From Candidatus Aenigmatarchaeota archaeon (lineage in GTDB: Archaea > Aenigmatarchaeota > Aenigmatarchaeia > QMZP01 > JAFGSV01), in contig CP070804.1 in the NCBI GenBank assembly GCA_020343635.1, positions 362,566 through 382,267 on the forward strand: DNA of 19,702 nucleotides, in the 5' to 3' direction. The position numbers and the translations under genes are program-made. The notes below the pieces were generated by a model. The model saw only the letters and a program-made list of their open reading frames with translations. It searched no databases and was not told the DNA's origin. Each line of letters opens with the position of its first letter. Position 1 is the first letter of the stretch. Below, piece after piece: positions 5,853 through 14,209 of this stretch.

Positions 5853-7595
5853 ATGCTACCTGAAGAAGCGGGCGGAGCCGGGTTCACTCTCAGATCCGTC
5901 ATAATCGCCATACTTCTGACCGTGTTCCTGCTTGTCGTGTCGAGCTACATAGCGCTGAGGATAGGTGCACTTCCATGGCCGATCATATTCAGCGCAGTGG
6001 CTGCCGGAGCGTTGCTGCAGATATTCGCCAAGATTAACGGGAAAACGAACAGGCATGAAATGAACGTGGCGCAGGCTGGGGGTACCGTGGGCGGTCTTCT
6101 TGCGTCGGGCGTTGTTTTCACTATTCCTGGTATACTTTACCTGCAGAATCAGGGCGTGGCAGTTTCCATGCCGGGCGTGCTTTCCCTTGCAGCGGTATGC
6201 GTTACAGCCGGTGTGCTCGGTGTCCTGCTCTCCGTACCAATGAGACGGGTTTTCGTGGATCAGGAGAATCTCCCGTATCCCAGCGGAACTGCTGGTGCAG
6301 AGGTGATAAAGGCTGAAACCAGGATCGGAAAGGGTACCTTCTTTTTAGCGATGGCGCTGTCACTTACGGGCATCTTCGTGCTTCTGAGGGAGCTCTATTT
6401 CCCCGCAGGCTGGGTCCTCCCATTAGCGCCTGAAATCGGGCTTACCCTGGCACTGTATCCCATGCCCCTGGCAGTGGGCATCGGCTACCTGCTCGGCCCT
6501 AAGGCCTCTGTCAACTCGTGGTTCGGGGGCTCTTTTATCGGTTGGATGATACTGATTCCGCTGATGGCATCGATAGGTTTCGCATCTACTGCCGAAGGCG
6601 CCGGCATAGTTCAGAACGCCGGTATGGGCATGGTCATAGGAGCCGGTATAGGTTTCTTCGCATCCTACGTCATCCCCAGGTCAGGCAAAATTTTCAGACC
6701 GCTGTTCCAGTTCCGCGGGTCGGTATGGTACACGAAGTCCACCCCCCTCTTTTCAATAATTGCTTTTGTTGTGTTATGGTTGGTAGGCATACATCCGGTA
6801 GGCGCCCTGATAGCAGTCCTTGGCGTCTGGATAATGGTAAGCGTCGCGGCCATGATGACCGGTGAGACCGACATAGACCCCCTTGAGCAGTTCGGCATCA
6901 TAATAGGCCTGCTGGCCATAGGTTTCTTCGGTCTTGTCGGACTGCAGCTTGACTATCTTTCCGCGTTCATGATAGTGGCATTCGTTTCCATAGCCTCGGC
7001 GATAGCCGGTGACATAGGCCATGACTACAAGTCCGCCAAGATACTGGGGACGCGCGCAAAGGACATAATCAAGGTCGACCTCATAGCCGTTATTATAGCA
7101 GCTCTCCTAGCGCCCTTCGTCCTCAACTTCATAATGGATGCATACGGTTCTGAATTCTTCACCCCCGCAATGCCCGCCCCGCAGGCGCAGTTAGTGGCGG
7201 GTTCGATCTTCGGGTTCGCGCATCCCTGGGCATTCTACACAGGATTCATAATCGCATTTGTCTGGGTAGTACTGGAAAACCTCGCAAAGCGGCGTGCTCC
7301 AATACTTCCGATGGTTTTCGGAATAGGGCTTTTCCTTGGACTGGTCCTGGGCATACTCCTTGCAATCGGAGGCCTCATCCGGTACTTCAGCGACAAAAAG
7401 TATGCGGGGCTTTTCGGGGCGGCCGGAATAATAACTGCCGCAGGCGTAATGGGAGGCGAAGGCATCGCTGGCCTCGGCCACAAGGCCATGCTGGTTGCTG
7501 GAATCGGTTCCCCTCTTTCAGCCGGCTTCTTCTTTGGCGTCTTCGGGCTCGTTCTTCTGGGTGCCCTCGCACTTCGCAGGAGGATGTTCTCATGA
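5853..7595 (+). CDS. OPT-family (oligopeptide/metal-chelate) transporter
   Basis: This is a secondary transporter of 580 residues with 14 or more hydrophobic segments. Family signatures are clear: NRHEMNVAQAGGTVGG (about 66-81), the LASGVVFTIPGILYL helix, and DQENLPYPSGTAGAEVIKAE (about 136-155). OPT proteins carry small peptides, glutathione-like compounds or metal-siderophore complexes into cells; archaeal members have mostly unknown substrates. I chose the ATG at 5853 because GGTG lies 5 bases upstream; the frame is also open from a TTG at 5838, which would add five residues. The stop overlaps the start of the kinase gene as ATGA, so the two proteins are made together, which suggests the substrate feeds the kinase or a linked pathway. 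Soluble loops and the pore region appear intact, with no sign of truncation. Confidence 0.93.
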   Translation: MLPEEAGGAGFTLRSVIIAILLTVFLLVVSSYIALRIGALPWPIIFSAVAAGALLQIFAKINGKTNRHEMNVAQAGGTVGGLLASGVVFTIPGILYLQNQGVAVSMPGVLSLAAVCVTAGVLGVLLSVPMRRVFVDQENLPYPSGTAGAEVIKAETRIGKGTFFLAMALSLTGIFVLLRELYFPAGWVLPLAPEIGLTLALYPMPLAVGIGYLLGPKASVNSWFGGSFIGWMILIPLMASIGFASTAEGAGIVQNAGMGMVIGAGIGFFASYVIPRSGKIFRPLFQFRGSVWYTKSTPLFSIIAFVVLWLVGIHPVGALIAVLGVWIMVSVAAMMTGETDIDPLEQFGIIIGLLAIGFFGLVGLQLDYLSAFMIVAFVSIASAIAGDIGHDYKSAKILGTRAKDIIKVDLIAVIIAALLAPFVLNFIMDAYGSEFFTPAMPAPQAQLVAGSIFGFAHPWAFYTGFIIAFVWVVLENLAKRRAPILPMVFGIGLFLGLVLGILLAIGGLIRYFSDKKYAGLFGAAGIITAAGVMGGEGIAGLGHKAMLVAGIGSPLSAGFFFGVFGLVLLGALALRRRMFS

Positions 7596-8377
7596 TAATG
7601 GGAATAGACATCGGAGGCACCAACACCCAGGGCGTCCTGTTCGACGGAAAATCAATGAAAGCGCGATGCTCCGTTGAAGGAAATGAGGCAAGACATGCCG
7701 TTAGATGCTACAATTTACTGAAAAAGAAAGCGGCCCGAAGGCATAAAGTCGTCCTCACTGGAGGGGGGTCGAGGAGAATCCGTAAGCGGGACTTTCCTCT
7801 ACCTTTCAAAAGGGTTGGTGAAATAAAGGCCATAGGAAGAGGCGGGGAATATCTTTCTAAAAGGAGGAGCGTATTCGTTGCAAGCATAGGCACTGGTACC
7901 GCTTTCGTATCTGTGAAGAACGGGAATTATAAGCATCTCGGAGGCACTGGTATGGGGGGCGGCACGTTCCACGGACTTTCTTCACTTATGATAAACAGGC
8001 CCCTGAACGAGGTCGAGAAGATGGCCAGGAAAGGCAGGGGCCTGATGGACCTTACTGTCAAGGATATTGTTGGTTCGGGTATAGGCAGGATACCTGCAAA
8101 AGCGACAGCCTCCAACTTCGGGAAGGCCAGGAGGAGTCTGGGCAAAAAGGAAATTGCGCACAGCATGCTCAAGATGGTCGGGGAGACGATCGGAGCCATG
8201 TCCTATTTTGCCGCAAAGACTGTCGGGCAGGAAAAGTCCATGCTCATCTGCGGCCGCGTCGCGCTCAATGATACGGTGAAGAAGACCATAACCGATGGGG
8301 TGAAACTCATGGGCGGGAAGGCAGGGTTCCCCAGAAACGCCGAGTACTGTGCTGCCATAGGTGCAGCGCTGCTCTGA
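7592..8377 (+). CDS. Type II pantothenate kinase-like protein (ASKHA fold)
   Basis: The 261 residues have the fold of type II pantothenate kinases (CoaW, eukaryotic PanK), which use ATP to make 4'-phosphopantothenate in CoA synthesis. Visible motifs: GIDIGGTN (4-11) for phosphate binding; LTGGGSRRIRKRDF (55-68); E77 in GEIKAIGRGG at the place of the catalytic glutamate; SIGTGTAFV (98-106); HLGGTGMGGGTFHGLS (115-130); ASNFGK (173-178); and C-terminal EYCAAIGAAL. The length equals that of the Staphylococcus enzyme (267). Most archaea instead use pantoate kinase and phosphopantothenate synthetase, so this type is unexpected; a related sugar- or acyl-kinase role is possible. Starts at ATG 7592 with GGAGG at 7579-7583 (another ATG is at 7598), and overlaps the OPT gene by four bases. 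Confidence 0.82.
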   Translation: MIMGIDIGGTNTQGVLFDGKSMKARCSVEGNEARHAVRCYNLLKKKAARRHKVVLTGGGSRRIRKRDFPLPFKRVGEIKAIGRGGEYLSKRRSVFVASIGTGTAFVSVKNGNYKHLGGTGMGGGTFHGLSSLMINRPLNEVEKMARKGRGLMDLTVKDIVGSGIGRIPAKATASNFGKARRSLGKKEIAHSMLKMVGETIGAMSYFAAKTVGQEKSMLICGRVALNDTVKKTITDGVKLMGGKAGFPRNAEYCAAIGAALL

Positions 8378-8408
8378 GCTTTGTTTAACAACTAAGTAAA
8401 GGGATTAA

Positions 8409-8416
8409 CTTTTAAT
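8409..8416 (+). promoter_or_regulatory. TATA box for DNA polymerase B
   Basis: CTTTTAAT is centred about 26 bases before the ATG at 8438. No Shine-Dalgarno sequence precedes the ATG, so the message is probably leaderless. It lies in the 60-base spacer after the pantothenate-kinase-like gene. Confidence 0.5.
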
Positions 8417-8437
8417 TCTGGAAGTAAATTCTAAACC

Positions 8438-10873
8438 ATGGTCAGGTTCTTCATTATAGACGTGCAGCAGTCAGGCCCGGACAAGTCAGAGGTTATGTTA
8501 TGGGGAAGAACCGAAAAGGGTGAACCCGCTCTCGTGATAGACCCGACCTTCAGGCCTTACTTCTTCGTTGAATGTAAAGACGGTATAAGCAAGAGAGAGG
8601 CGGATGAACTGATGGGCAAGATAACCGAGCTTTCACTCGATGGTGTTAAACCCGTAGGGGTGGAATTCAAGGAGAGAAAGCTTTTCGGGAAAGAGAAGAA
8701 ACTCATAAAGATAACCCTTCCAAAACCGGCTGATGTAATAAAGTTCAGGGACACGGTCAAGGAATGGAACGATGTGAAGACGAAGTACGAGCACTCTATA
8801 ACGTTCTACAGAAGGTATCTTATCGATACGGGCATCACCCCGCTGACATGGGTGGAGGTCGAAGGCAGGGAGTCCACGGAAGGCCCCTATGCCGTCATAG
8901 AAGCTGAAAAGATAACAGCCCTGGAAGATGAGGACTATCCAAAGATAAACATACTTGCACTGGACATAGAGCTTGTGGAGGAGGGGGACGAAGAGAAGAT
9001 AATAATGGTTTCGGTGAAGGACAACAGGGGTTTCAGGAAGGTGCTCAGCTACAAGAAGGCGAACGTGGATTACCTCGAACTGGTAAAGGACGAGAAGGGG
9101 CTTATACAGAGGCTTTCCGAGATCGTCAGGGGAAGGGACCCGGACATAATAGTAACTTATAACGGAGACCGTTTCGACTTCAAGCACCTTTCCGCAAGGG
9201 CGAATAAGTTCGGCATAAAATTCGTGCTAGGCAGGACAGCCAAGGAAGCGCTCTTCAAGCGCAGGGGAAGGGTGTATGCGGCCTGGATTGAGGGAAGAGT
9301 CCACCTGGACCTGTTCAACTTCGTGGAGAACATACTAACTGATACGCTGTCTTCGGACTCACTGAGCCTTGACAGCGTTTCGAGAGAGATACTGGGAAAG
9401 GGCAAAAAGCGCCTGGAATGGGACGAGATGCAGAAGGCCTGGGAGAACAGCAAAGGCCTTGAAAGGGTGGTCAAATACTGCATGACTGATTCGGATCTTG
9501 CCCTTTCGCTCTCCAAGGTCTTGCTCCCGCAGATAACCGAACTCTGCAGAATCGTGGGCCAGGGACTGTTCGATACTTCAAGGATGACCTATTCCCAGCT
9601 TGTCGAATGGCTGCTGATGCGCGAGTCAAGAAAGACGGACGAGCTCATACCGAACAGGCCGAAGTTTGAAGAGATACAGATAAGGAGGAAGGCTGCCCCG
9701 TACACGGGGGGCTATGTCTATCCGCCGAAGGGGGGTATACACCAGAACATCGCCCTTTTCGACTTCATGTCCCTGTATCCGAGCATAACGATAACGCACA
9801 ACGTTTCACCCGAAACCCTGAACTGCGGCAGCGATAAGGATCCTGTTCACAGGGTTCCGGGAACTGATCATTACTACTGCAAGACACACCCCGGTTTCAT
9901 ACCCGAGACATTGAAGAAGCTTGTGAAAAAGAGGCGGGAGATAAAGGATGGCATGGATAAACTAAAGCCTGATACCGACAAGTACCGGGTTATGGACAAC
10001 AGGCAGCACGCCCTGAAGATACTCGCGAACGCGAGCTACGGATATTACGGTTACGCAGGTTCGCGCTGGTATTCAAGAGTATGCGCCCAGAGCATAACAG
10101 CCTGGGGCAGGTATTACATACAAAAGGTGATACGCAAGGCCGAAAAGATGGATTATGAGGTCGTTTATGGCGATACAGATTCATTGTTCGTGCGCGTGAG
10201 GTCAAGGAAGGACGCGGGACATCTCCTGGAAACTGTCAACAAGACGTTGCCGGGCGTGATGGAGCTGGAGTTCCAGGGCCTCTACAAGGCGGGCATATTC
10301 GTTCCAGCAAAGACCGGGCTGGCTGCAAAGAAGCGCTACGCACTCATTGACGACGACGGAGAGATAACAATCAGGGGTTTCGAAATCGTCAGAAGGGACT
10401 GGTCGCTGATAGCCAGGGAAACTCAGGAGAAGATTCTCCTCGCGGTACTGAGGGACAGATCACCGGAAAAGGCGCTGAACATAGCCAAGAAAACCGTTCA
10501 GAGAATAAAGAAGGGAGACACTAGCATCGACAAGATGATAATACACACGCAGCTGACCCGGCCGCTGAAGGAATACGAGCAGATAGGCCCGCATGTAGTA
10601 GCAGCAAAGAAGGCGCTCCAGAGGGGCAGGCCGATAGCCGAGGGATCGATGATATCCTACGTCATAAGCAAGGGCACGGGCACGATATCCGACAGGGCCG
10701 AGCCTGCGGAGGACGCTGAAAACTATGATCCTGAATACTACGTGAACAACCAGGTGTTGCCTGCTTCCATGAGGGTGCTGGCTGCGCTCGGCTGCAAGGA
10801 GGTGGATGTCCTTTCCGAGGGAGAGGTGCAGTACTCGCTCAAAACGTTCATAAAGAAGGGGAAGAAGCGCTGA
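8438..10873 (+). CDS. polB: DNA polymerase, family B, with 3'-5' exonuclease
   Basis: This is a replicative or repair polymerase of 811 residues, the usual length for archaeal PolB. An N-terminal domain (1-160) is followed by the proofreading exonuclease with Exo I LALDIEL (D176, E178), Exo II YNGDRFDF (241-248) and Exo III YCMTD (347-351), all acidic residues kept. The polymerase domain shows region II FDFMSLYPSI (441-450), region III KILANASYGYYGYA (527-540), region I YGDTDSLF (577-584) and the KKRYAL segment (631-636). One Cys pair (C463, C481) lies in the palm insertion where hyperthermophile enzymes have disulfides. No intein interrupts the motifs, although archaeal polB genes often carry them there. 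The gene starts at ATG 8438 behind its own TATA box. Both activities should be functional. Confidence 0.97.
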   Translation: MVRFFIIDVQQSGPDKSEVMLWGRTEKGEPALVIDPTFRPYFFVECKDGISKREADELMGKITELSLDGVKPVGVEFKERKLFGKEKKLIKITLPKPADVIKFRDTVKEWNDVKTKYEHSITFYRRYLIDTGITPLTWVEVEGRESTEGPYAVIEAEKITALEDEDYPKINILALDIELVEEGDEEKIIMVSVKDNRGFRKVLSYKKANVDYLELVKDEKGLIQRLSEIVRGRDPDIIVTYNGDRFDFKHLSARANKFGIKFVLGRTAKEALFKRRGRVYAAWIEGRVHLDLFNFVENILTDTLSSDSLSLDSVSREILGKGKKRLEWDEMQKAWENSKGLERVVKYCMTDSDLALSLSKVLLPQITELCRIVGQGLFDTSRMTYSQLVEWLLMRESRKTDELIPNRPKFEEIQIRRKAAPYTGGYVYPPKGGIHQNIALFDFMSLYPSITITHNVSPETLNCGSDKDPVHRVPGTDHYYCKTHPGFIPETLKKLVKKRREIKDGMDKLKPDTDKYRVMDNRQHALKILANASYGYYGYAGSRWYSRVCAQSITAWGRYYIQKVIRKAEKMDYEVVYGDTDSLFVRVRSRKDAGHLLETVNKTLPGVMELEFQGLYKAGIFVPAKTGLAAKKRYALIDDDGEITIRGFEIVRRDWSLIARETQEKILLAVLRDRSPEKALNIAKKTVQRIKKGDTSIDKMIIHTQLTRPLKEYEQIGPHVVAAKKALQRGRPIAEGSMISYVISKGTGTISDRAEPAEDAENYDPEYYVNNQVLPASMRVLAALGCKEVDVLSEGEVQYSLKTFIKKGKKR

Positions 10874-10874
10874 A

Positions 10875-10886
10875 AAAAAGCTTTTT
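10875..10886 (+). terminator. A/T palindrome and T run after polB, overlapping the gap promoter
   Basis: AAAAAGCTTTTT is a perfect 12-base palindrome starting two bases after the polB stop codon, ending in a T run that could terminate transcription. The same CTTTTTAT (10881-10888) could serve as TATA box for the GAPDH gene, giving a leader of about 19 bases. Termination and initiation signals therefore seem to share the same bases. Confidence 0.5.
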
Positions 10887-10930
10887 ATTGCGCCAAACCA
10901 ATTATACAGATTAACAGAAGGGGTGGTTTT

Positions 10931-11938
10931 ATGCTTAAGGTTGCTGTAAACGGCTTCGGGCGGATAGGAAGGAACTTCCTCAAAGCGGCCCTGAAGAGCA
11001 AGGCGTTCAGGGTCGTCGCAGTGAACGACCTCGCTGATGCTGAGACCATGGGGCGCCTGTTCAAGTATGATTCGGTTTTCGGTCCGTTCGAGGGGAAAAT
11101 AGAGTGGGGAAAGGACTTCATCGAAGTGAACGGACGTAAAATAAGCGTTTTCTCAGAGAAGGATCCGGCTGTCCTCCCGTGGGGGAAGCTTGGCATAGAT
11201 GTTGTACTAGAATCCACGGGGGTGTTCCGCGAAAGAGACGAGGCGGAAGCTCACATAAGAGCGGGTGCAAAGAAGGTCGTGCTTTCTGCCCCGCCAAAAG
11301 GCGACAAGCCTGTCAAGCAGATAGTGCTCGGGGTCAACGAGAATATTTACGATCACAGGAAAGACGACATCATATCCAACGCTTCATGCACAACCAACTG
11401 CCTGGCGCCCCTCGCCAAGGTGATTGACGACAGCTTCGGCATCGTCAAGGGATTCATGACCACCATACACGCTTATACCACAGACCAGGTGCTTCTCGAC
11501 GGCCCCCACAAGGATATGAGAAGGGCCAGAGGGGCCGGACTGAACATAGTCCCCACGAGCACGGGTGCAGCAAAGTCACTGGGGAAGGTGATCCCCAGGC
11601 TCGAGGGGAAGATAACGGGCTCTGCCATGAGGGTGCCGGTAGCTAACGGTTCCATAGTAGACCTGGTCGTGGAGTTAAGGAAGAAGACCGAGCCTGAAAA
11701 GATAAATGCAACCCTGAAGAAGGCGGCGGGGGGAAAGCTCAAAGGCATCCTCCAGTACTCTGACGAACCCCTTGTGTCTTCAGACATAATAAGGAATCCC
11801 CATTCCTCGATATTTGATTCCATGCTGACCAACATAGAAGGCGACCTGATCGAGGTCTTCGCCTGGTACGACAATGAATGGGGATACTCCAACAGGCTGG
11901 TCGATCTCATAGATTTCATGAAGAAGAAGTGGAGGTGA
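10931..11938 (+). CDS. gap: Glyceraldehyde-3-phosphate dehydrogenase, bacterial type I
   Basis: It oxidises glyceraldehyde 3-phosphate to 1,3-bisphosphoglycerate in glycolysis, or the reverse in gluconeogenesis. The 335 residues show the NAD-binding start VAVNGFGRIGR (4-14), catalytic C153 in SNASCTTNCLAPLAK, its partner H180 in TTIHAYTTDQ, RRARGAG and PTSTGAAK (substrate phosphate region), and the closing WYDNEWGYSNRLVDL. This is the bacterial/eukaryotic class I enzyme, not the common archaeal type II enzyme. D33 (VVNDLAD region) and Pro192 in DGPHKD are features of NAD-preferring enzymes, whereas NADP-using plastid forms have Ala-Ser there. GGGTGG (10921-10926) gives a ribosome-binding site four bases before the ATG. 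The next gene is PGK, only 4 bases away, forming a catabolic operon. Confidence 0.96.
   Translation: MLKVAVNGFGRIGRNFLKAALKSKAFRVVAVNDLADAETMGRLFKYDSVFGPFEGKIEWGKDFIEVNGRKISVFSEKDPAVLPWGKLGIDVVLESTGVFRERDEAEAHIRAGAKKVVLSAPPKGDKPVKQIVLGVNENIYDHRKDDIISNASCTTNCLAPLAKVIDDSFGIVKGFMTTIHAYTTDQVLLDGPHKDMRRARGAGLNIVPTSTGAAKSLGKVIPRLEGKITGSAMRVPVANGSIVDLVVELRKKTEPEKINATLKKAAGGKLKGILQYSDEPLVSSDIIRNPHSSIFDSMLTNIEGDLIEVFAWYDNEWGYSNRLVDLIDFMKKKWR
11931..11938 (+). promoter_or_regulatory. Strong ribosome-binding site for PGK, overlapping the gap stop
   Basis: GGAGGTGA matches the 3' end of archaeal 16S rRNA perfectly. It overlaps the TGA stop of the GAPDH gene (11936-11938) and stands four bases before the ATG at 11943. 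Ribosomes ending on gap would be placed to start on the next gene, so both enzymes are made together. Confidence 0.75.
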
Positions 11939-11942
11939 GGTC

Positions 11943-13319
11943 ATGATCCATTCGGTAGCAGAGTTGTCCAAGTCACAGCTGAAGGGAACTGTCGTTTTCT
12001 TAAGGGGTTCAGCGGACGTGCCCATGAACGATGACAAGGACATCTATGATGCGACGCGCATAAAGGACACCAGCAGGATAGACTCGTTCCTGCCTACCCT
12101 GGAGAAACTGGTAAAGTCTCAAGCGCGAGTCGTGCTGCAGCCCGGATGGATAGACAGACCGGACGGAGTCGAGAAGAACAAGAGCGTCATACCCGTTTAC
12201 ATGTATATCAAGGAAAGACTCGGGGAGAAAGGTCTTCTGAAGCACGAAATGCTGTTCGCTCCTTCTGAACTCCATGGGAAGATAAGGAACATCGCCGACA
12301 ACTTCGACATAGTTAAGGAGAAGATATCATCACTTGAGGATGGCCAGGTGCTGGTTCTCGAGAATCCCAGGTTCGACAAGCAGTACAACAAGGGCGACGA
12401 AGCCTATGCAAGGACGCTTGCAGGCATGGTCGAGATATACGTGGCTGATGACTTTGCACAGAGACACAGGCCGTCATCCGACATAGTGCCAATGCCGAAG
12501 CATGTCGATAAGAGGTATGCGGGTCTTCATCTGATGGAGGAGATAGAGCACATAAGCCAGGTCACTAAAGAGCTTGAGAAAGGCAAGAGGAAGCCTTTCG
12601 TTTTTATACTGGCAGGAAAGAAGATAGAGACCAAGCCTGGTGTGGTTTCGAAGATAACGGTGGCTCTGAAGCTGCTGGACAGGATGAAGGACATAGACAA
12701 AATCGTCGTCGGCGGAGCAGTAGCCTACACGTTCATGATAGCGAGCAAGTATCTCGAGAAGGTGAAGGCAGGGCCGGACGGGGTCCATGACATATCCATG
12801 GGCGAGATTAAGAAGCTCATCGGTGATTCCTACATCGTGGAGGACCAGATACACGAACAGGTCATGCTAGCAGGCCGTGTTCTTCTCAAGGCCAGGGACA
12901 GGGGCATCTCTGTACTGCTTCCAAGGGATCATCTCATAATGAAGAATGGGCGGCTCAAGAAAGGCGCTCTGAAGGAATCCACGATAATAGAAAAGGGATG
13001 GATGGGAGTCGACATAGGCCCCCAGACCATAAAGGAGTTCGAGTACGCCATCAAGGAGGCCGGCTTCGTCGTGATGTCGGGGCCTGTGGGAATGTTCGAC
13101 AAGAAGATTCCGCAAGCCGCCAGGGGAAGCACTGCCGTCGCGAAAGCTCTTGAAGAAGTCACCAAGAACGGAGTCGTGACGGTCTCGGCCGGAGGAGAAA
13201 GCACGCTGCTTGTCAATACCCTGGGAATAAAGATAAGCCACGCCAGCATAGGCGGTGGTTCGACCCTGGAATTCATAGAGAAGGGAACGCTGCCCGGAAT
13301 AGAAGTTCTTGAATCTTAG
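11943..13319 (+). CDS. pgk: Phosphoglycerate kinase, divergent form
   Basis: Phosphoglycerate kinase transfers the acyl phosphate of 1,3-bisphosphoglycerate to ADP. The family is clear from the C-terminal half: GGAVAYTFM (257-265), VDIGPQTIKEF (356-366), VMSGPVGMFD (377-386), SHASIGGGSTLEFIEKGTLPG (432-452), and from VLENPRFDK (138-146) and DDFAQRHR (169-176). The protein is long (458 against about 390-420). Several residues that normally hold 3-phosphoglycerate differ: the N-terminal V-D-x-N-V-P is GSADVP (22-27), the SHLGRP loop reads QPGWIDRP (66-73), GGAKV becomes AGKKI (224-228), and GGGDS becomes AGGES (416-420). It follows the GAPDH gene by 4 bases. The ATG at 11943 has the perfect upstream GGAGGTGA. 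Likely still a PGK given its neighbour, but altered specificity is possible. Confidence 0.85.
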   Translation: MIHSVAELSKSQLKGTVVFLRGSADVPMNDDKDIYDATRIKDTSRIDSFLPTLEKLVKSQARVVLQPGWIDRPDGVEKNKSVIPVYMYIKERLGEKGLLKHEMLFAPSELHGKIRNIADNFDIVKEKISSLEDGQVLVLENPRFDKQYNKGDEAYARTLAGMVEIYVADDFAQRHRPSSDIVPMPKHVDKRYAGLHLMEEIEHISQVTKELEKGKRKPFVFILAGKKIETKPGVVSKITVALKLLDRMKDIDKIVVGGAVAYTFMIASKYLEKVKAGPDGVHDISMGEIKKLIGDSYIVEDQIHEQVMLAGRVLLKARDRGISVLLPRDHLIMKNGRLKKGALKESTIIEKGWMGVDIGPQTIKEFEYAIKEAGFVVMSGPVGMFDKKIPQAARGSTAVAKALEEVTKNGVVTVSAGGESTLLVNTLGIKISHASIGGGSTLEFIEKGTLPGIEVLES

Positions 13320-14158
13320 TCTTCCCATTTGTGATTCGGGTTCCTGGGCATTATTATCCACATTATTATGTACAGTATGATTCCGAAACCCCACGCCAGT
13401 GATCCCGCAATCCATACAAGCCTTATCAGAACAGGATCCACGCCGAGGTATTCGGCTATGCCACCACACACGCCCCCGAGTATCCTATCTTTCCCTGACC
13501 GGTAGAGCTTCTTTGTCCGCGCAACGGGTTTTCTGCTGACCTTCACTTCGGCAGGCCTGATATGTGGCTTGCTGCCTTTTATGGCCATATCCCCAATAAG
13601 TACAAGGTATCCTATCAAAGCGAACAGATAGAAGAACAGCACCAGACTGCTCTCGATGAAAGATGAAAAGCTTGTTAGCGCCGGGGACTGGACAGATATG
13701 TTTACGACCCTTATCGCACCTGCGGCTATCCACAGTGCTATGGTTATGCCTGCCGATGATACCAGCGGTGAAATGGGCCTGTAAGTGCTTGGGAAGTTGC
13801 TGGAAATGTATGAGGTGTATGAGAAGAACAGGAAGATGAGGAAGAACCATCCTATGTGGACCAGAAGGAAGTAGTGTATGTTCTGAAGCAGTCCTATGCC
13901 CAGTGGTATGTTGATGAGATTCATCGCCCAGAGAAATAGCGCAAGGATTAATATTCCTATAAGGCTGGAGATCAGTGGCCCCACAACACCAAATGTCGTG
14001 TTGAACCACGTGCTCATCTGCTTCCCGTCATCATCGAACTTCTTCTCAATCCGCTTGCCTAAGGTCTCCACCTCATGGCCGAAATCTTTAAGACCCTTTT
14101 CCAGCGTGTGCTTTGGTTGAGCAGTTTTCGGTTTACTACGCTTTCTCCTGGCCGCCAT
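13316..14158 (-). CDS. PspC-domain membrane protein
   Basis: This 280-residue protein has a basic cytoplasmic N-terminus (MAARRKRSKPK, then a charged helix to about 50), five hydrophobic segments (about 55-80, 93-115, 130-150, 170-192 and 243-270), and a C-terminal PspC domain at 216-271: LYRSGKDRILGGVCGGIAEYLGVDPVLIRLVW, followed by a membrane helix ending in MWIIMP. PspC proteins sense or buffer envelope stress in bacteria; the role in archaea is not known. I chose the ATG at 14158 because the shared TATA box is 28 bases upstream; the frame is open from a GTG at 14173. The gene is divergent from the MscS gene and its stop overlaps that of PGK by four bases. The membrane domain before PspC is not one I recognise. 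Confidence 0.83.
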   Translation of the reverse strand: MAARRKRSKPKTAQPKHTLEKGLKDFGHEVETLGKRIEKKFDDDGKQMSTWFNTTFGVVGPLISSLIGILILALFLWAMNLINIPLGIGLLQNIHYFLLVHIGWFFLIFLFFSYTSYISSNFPSTYRPISPLVSSAGITIALWIAAGAIRVVNISVQSPALTSFSSFIESSLVLFFYLFALIGYLVLIGDMAIKGSKPHIRPAEVKVSRKPVARTKKLYRSGKDRILGGVCGGIAEYLGVDPVLIRLVWIAGSLAWGFGIILYIIMWIIMPRNPNHKWED

Positions 14159-14182
14159 ATATAGACTATGCACTTTGTTTTT

Positions 14183-14190
14183 TATTAATA
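14183..14190. promoter_or_regulatory. Palindromic TATA box shared by divergent PspC and MscS genes
   Basis: TATTAATA is its own reverse complement and is the only clear TATA-like element in the 51-base spacer. It is centred 24 bases before the MscS ATG (14210) and 28 before the PspC ATG (14158). Both mRNAs would be leaderless. An AT-rich run on the minus strand (14177-14186) may help the leftward start. Confidence 0.5.
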
Positions 14191-14209
14191 GAACTGCATA
14201 TTCTTAGAC

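Noticed and set aside
8438..10873. Possible intein in DNA polymerase B
   Set aside because: All three polymerase motifs and the exonuclease motifs are continuous and the length is the normal 811 residues.
12867..13469. Minus-strand open frame over the PGK end and PspC gene
   Set aside because: It overlaps two genes with recognised domains and has no promoter or ribosome site; it is a mirror frame.
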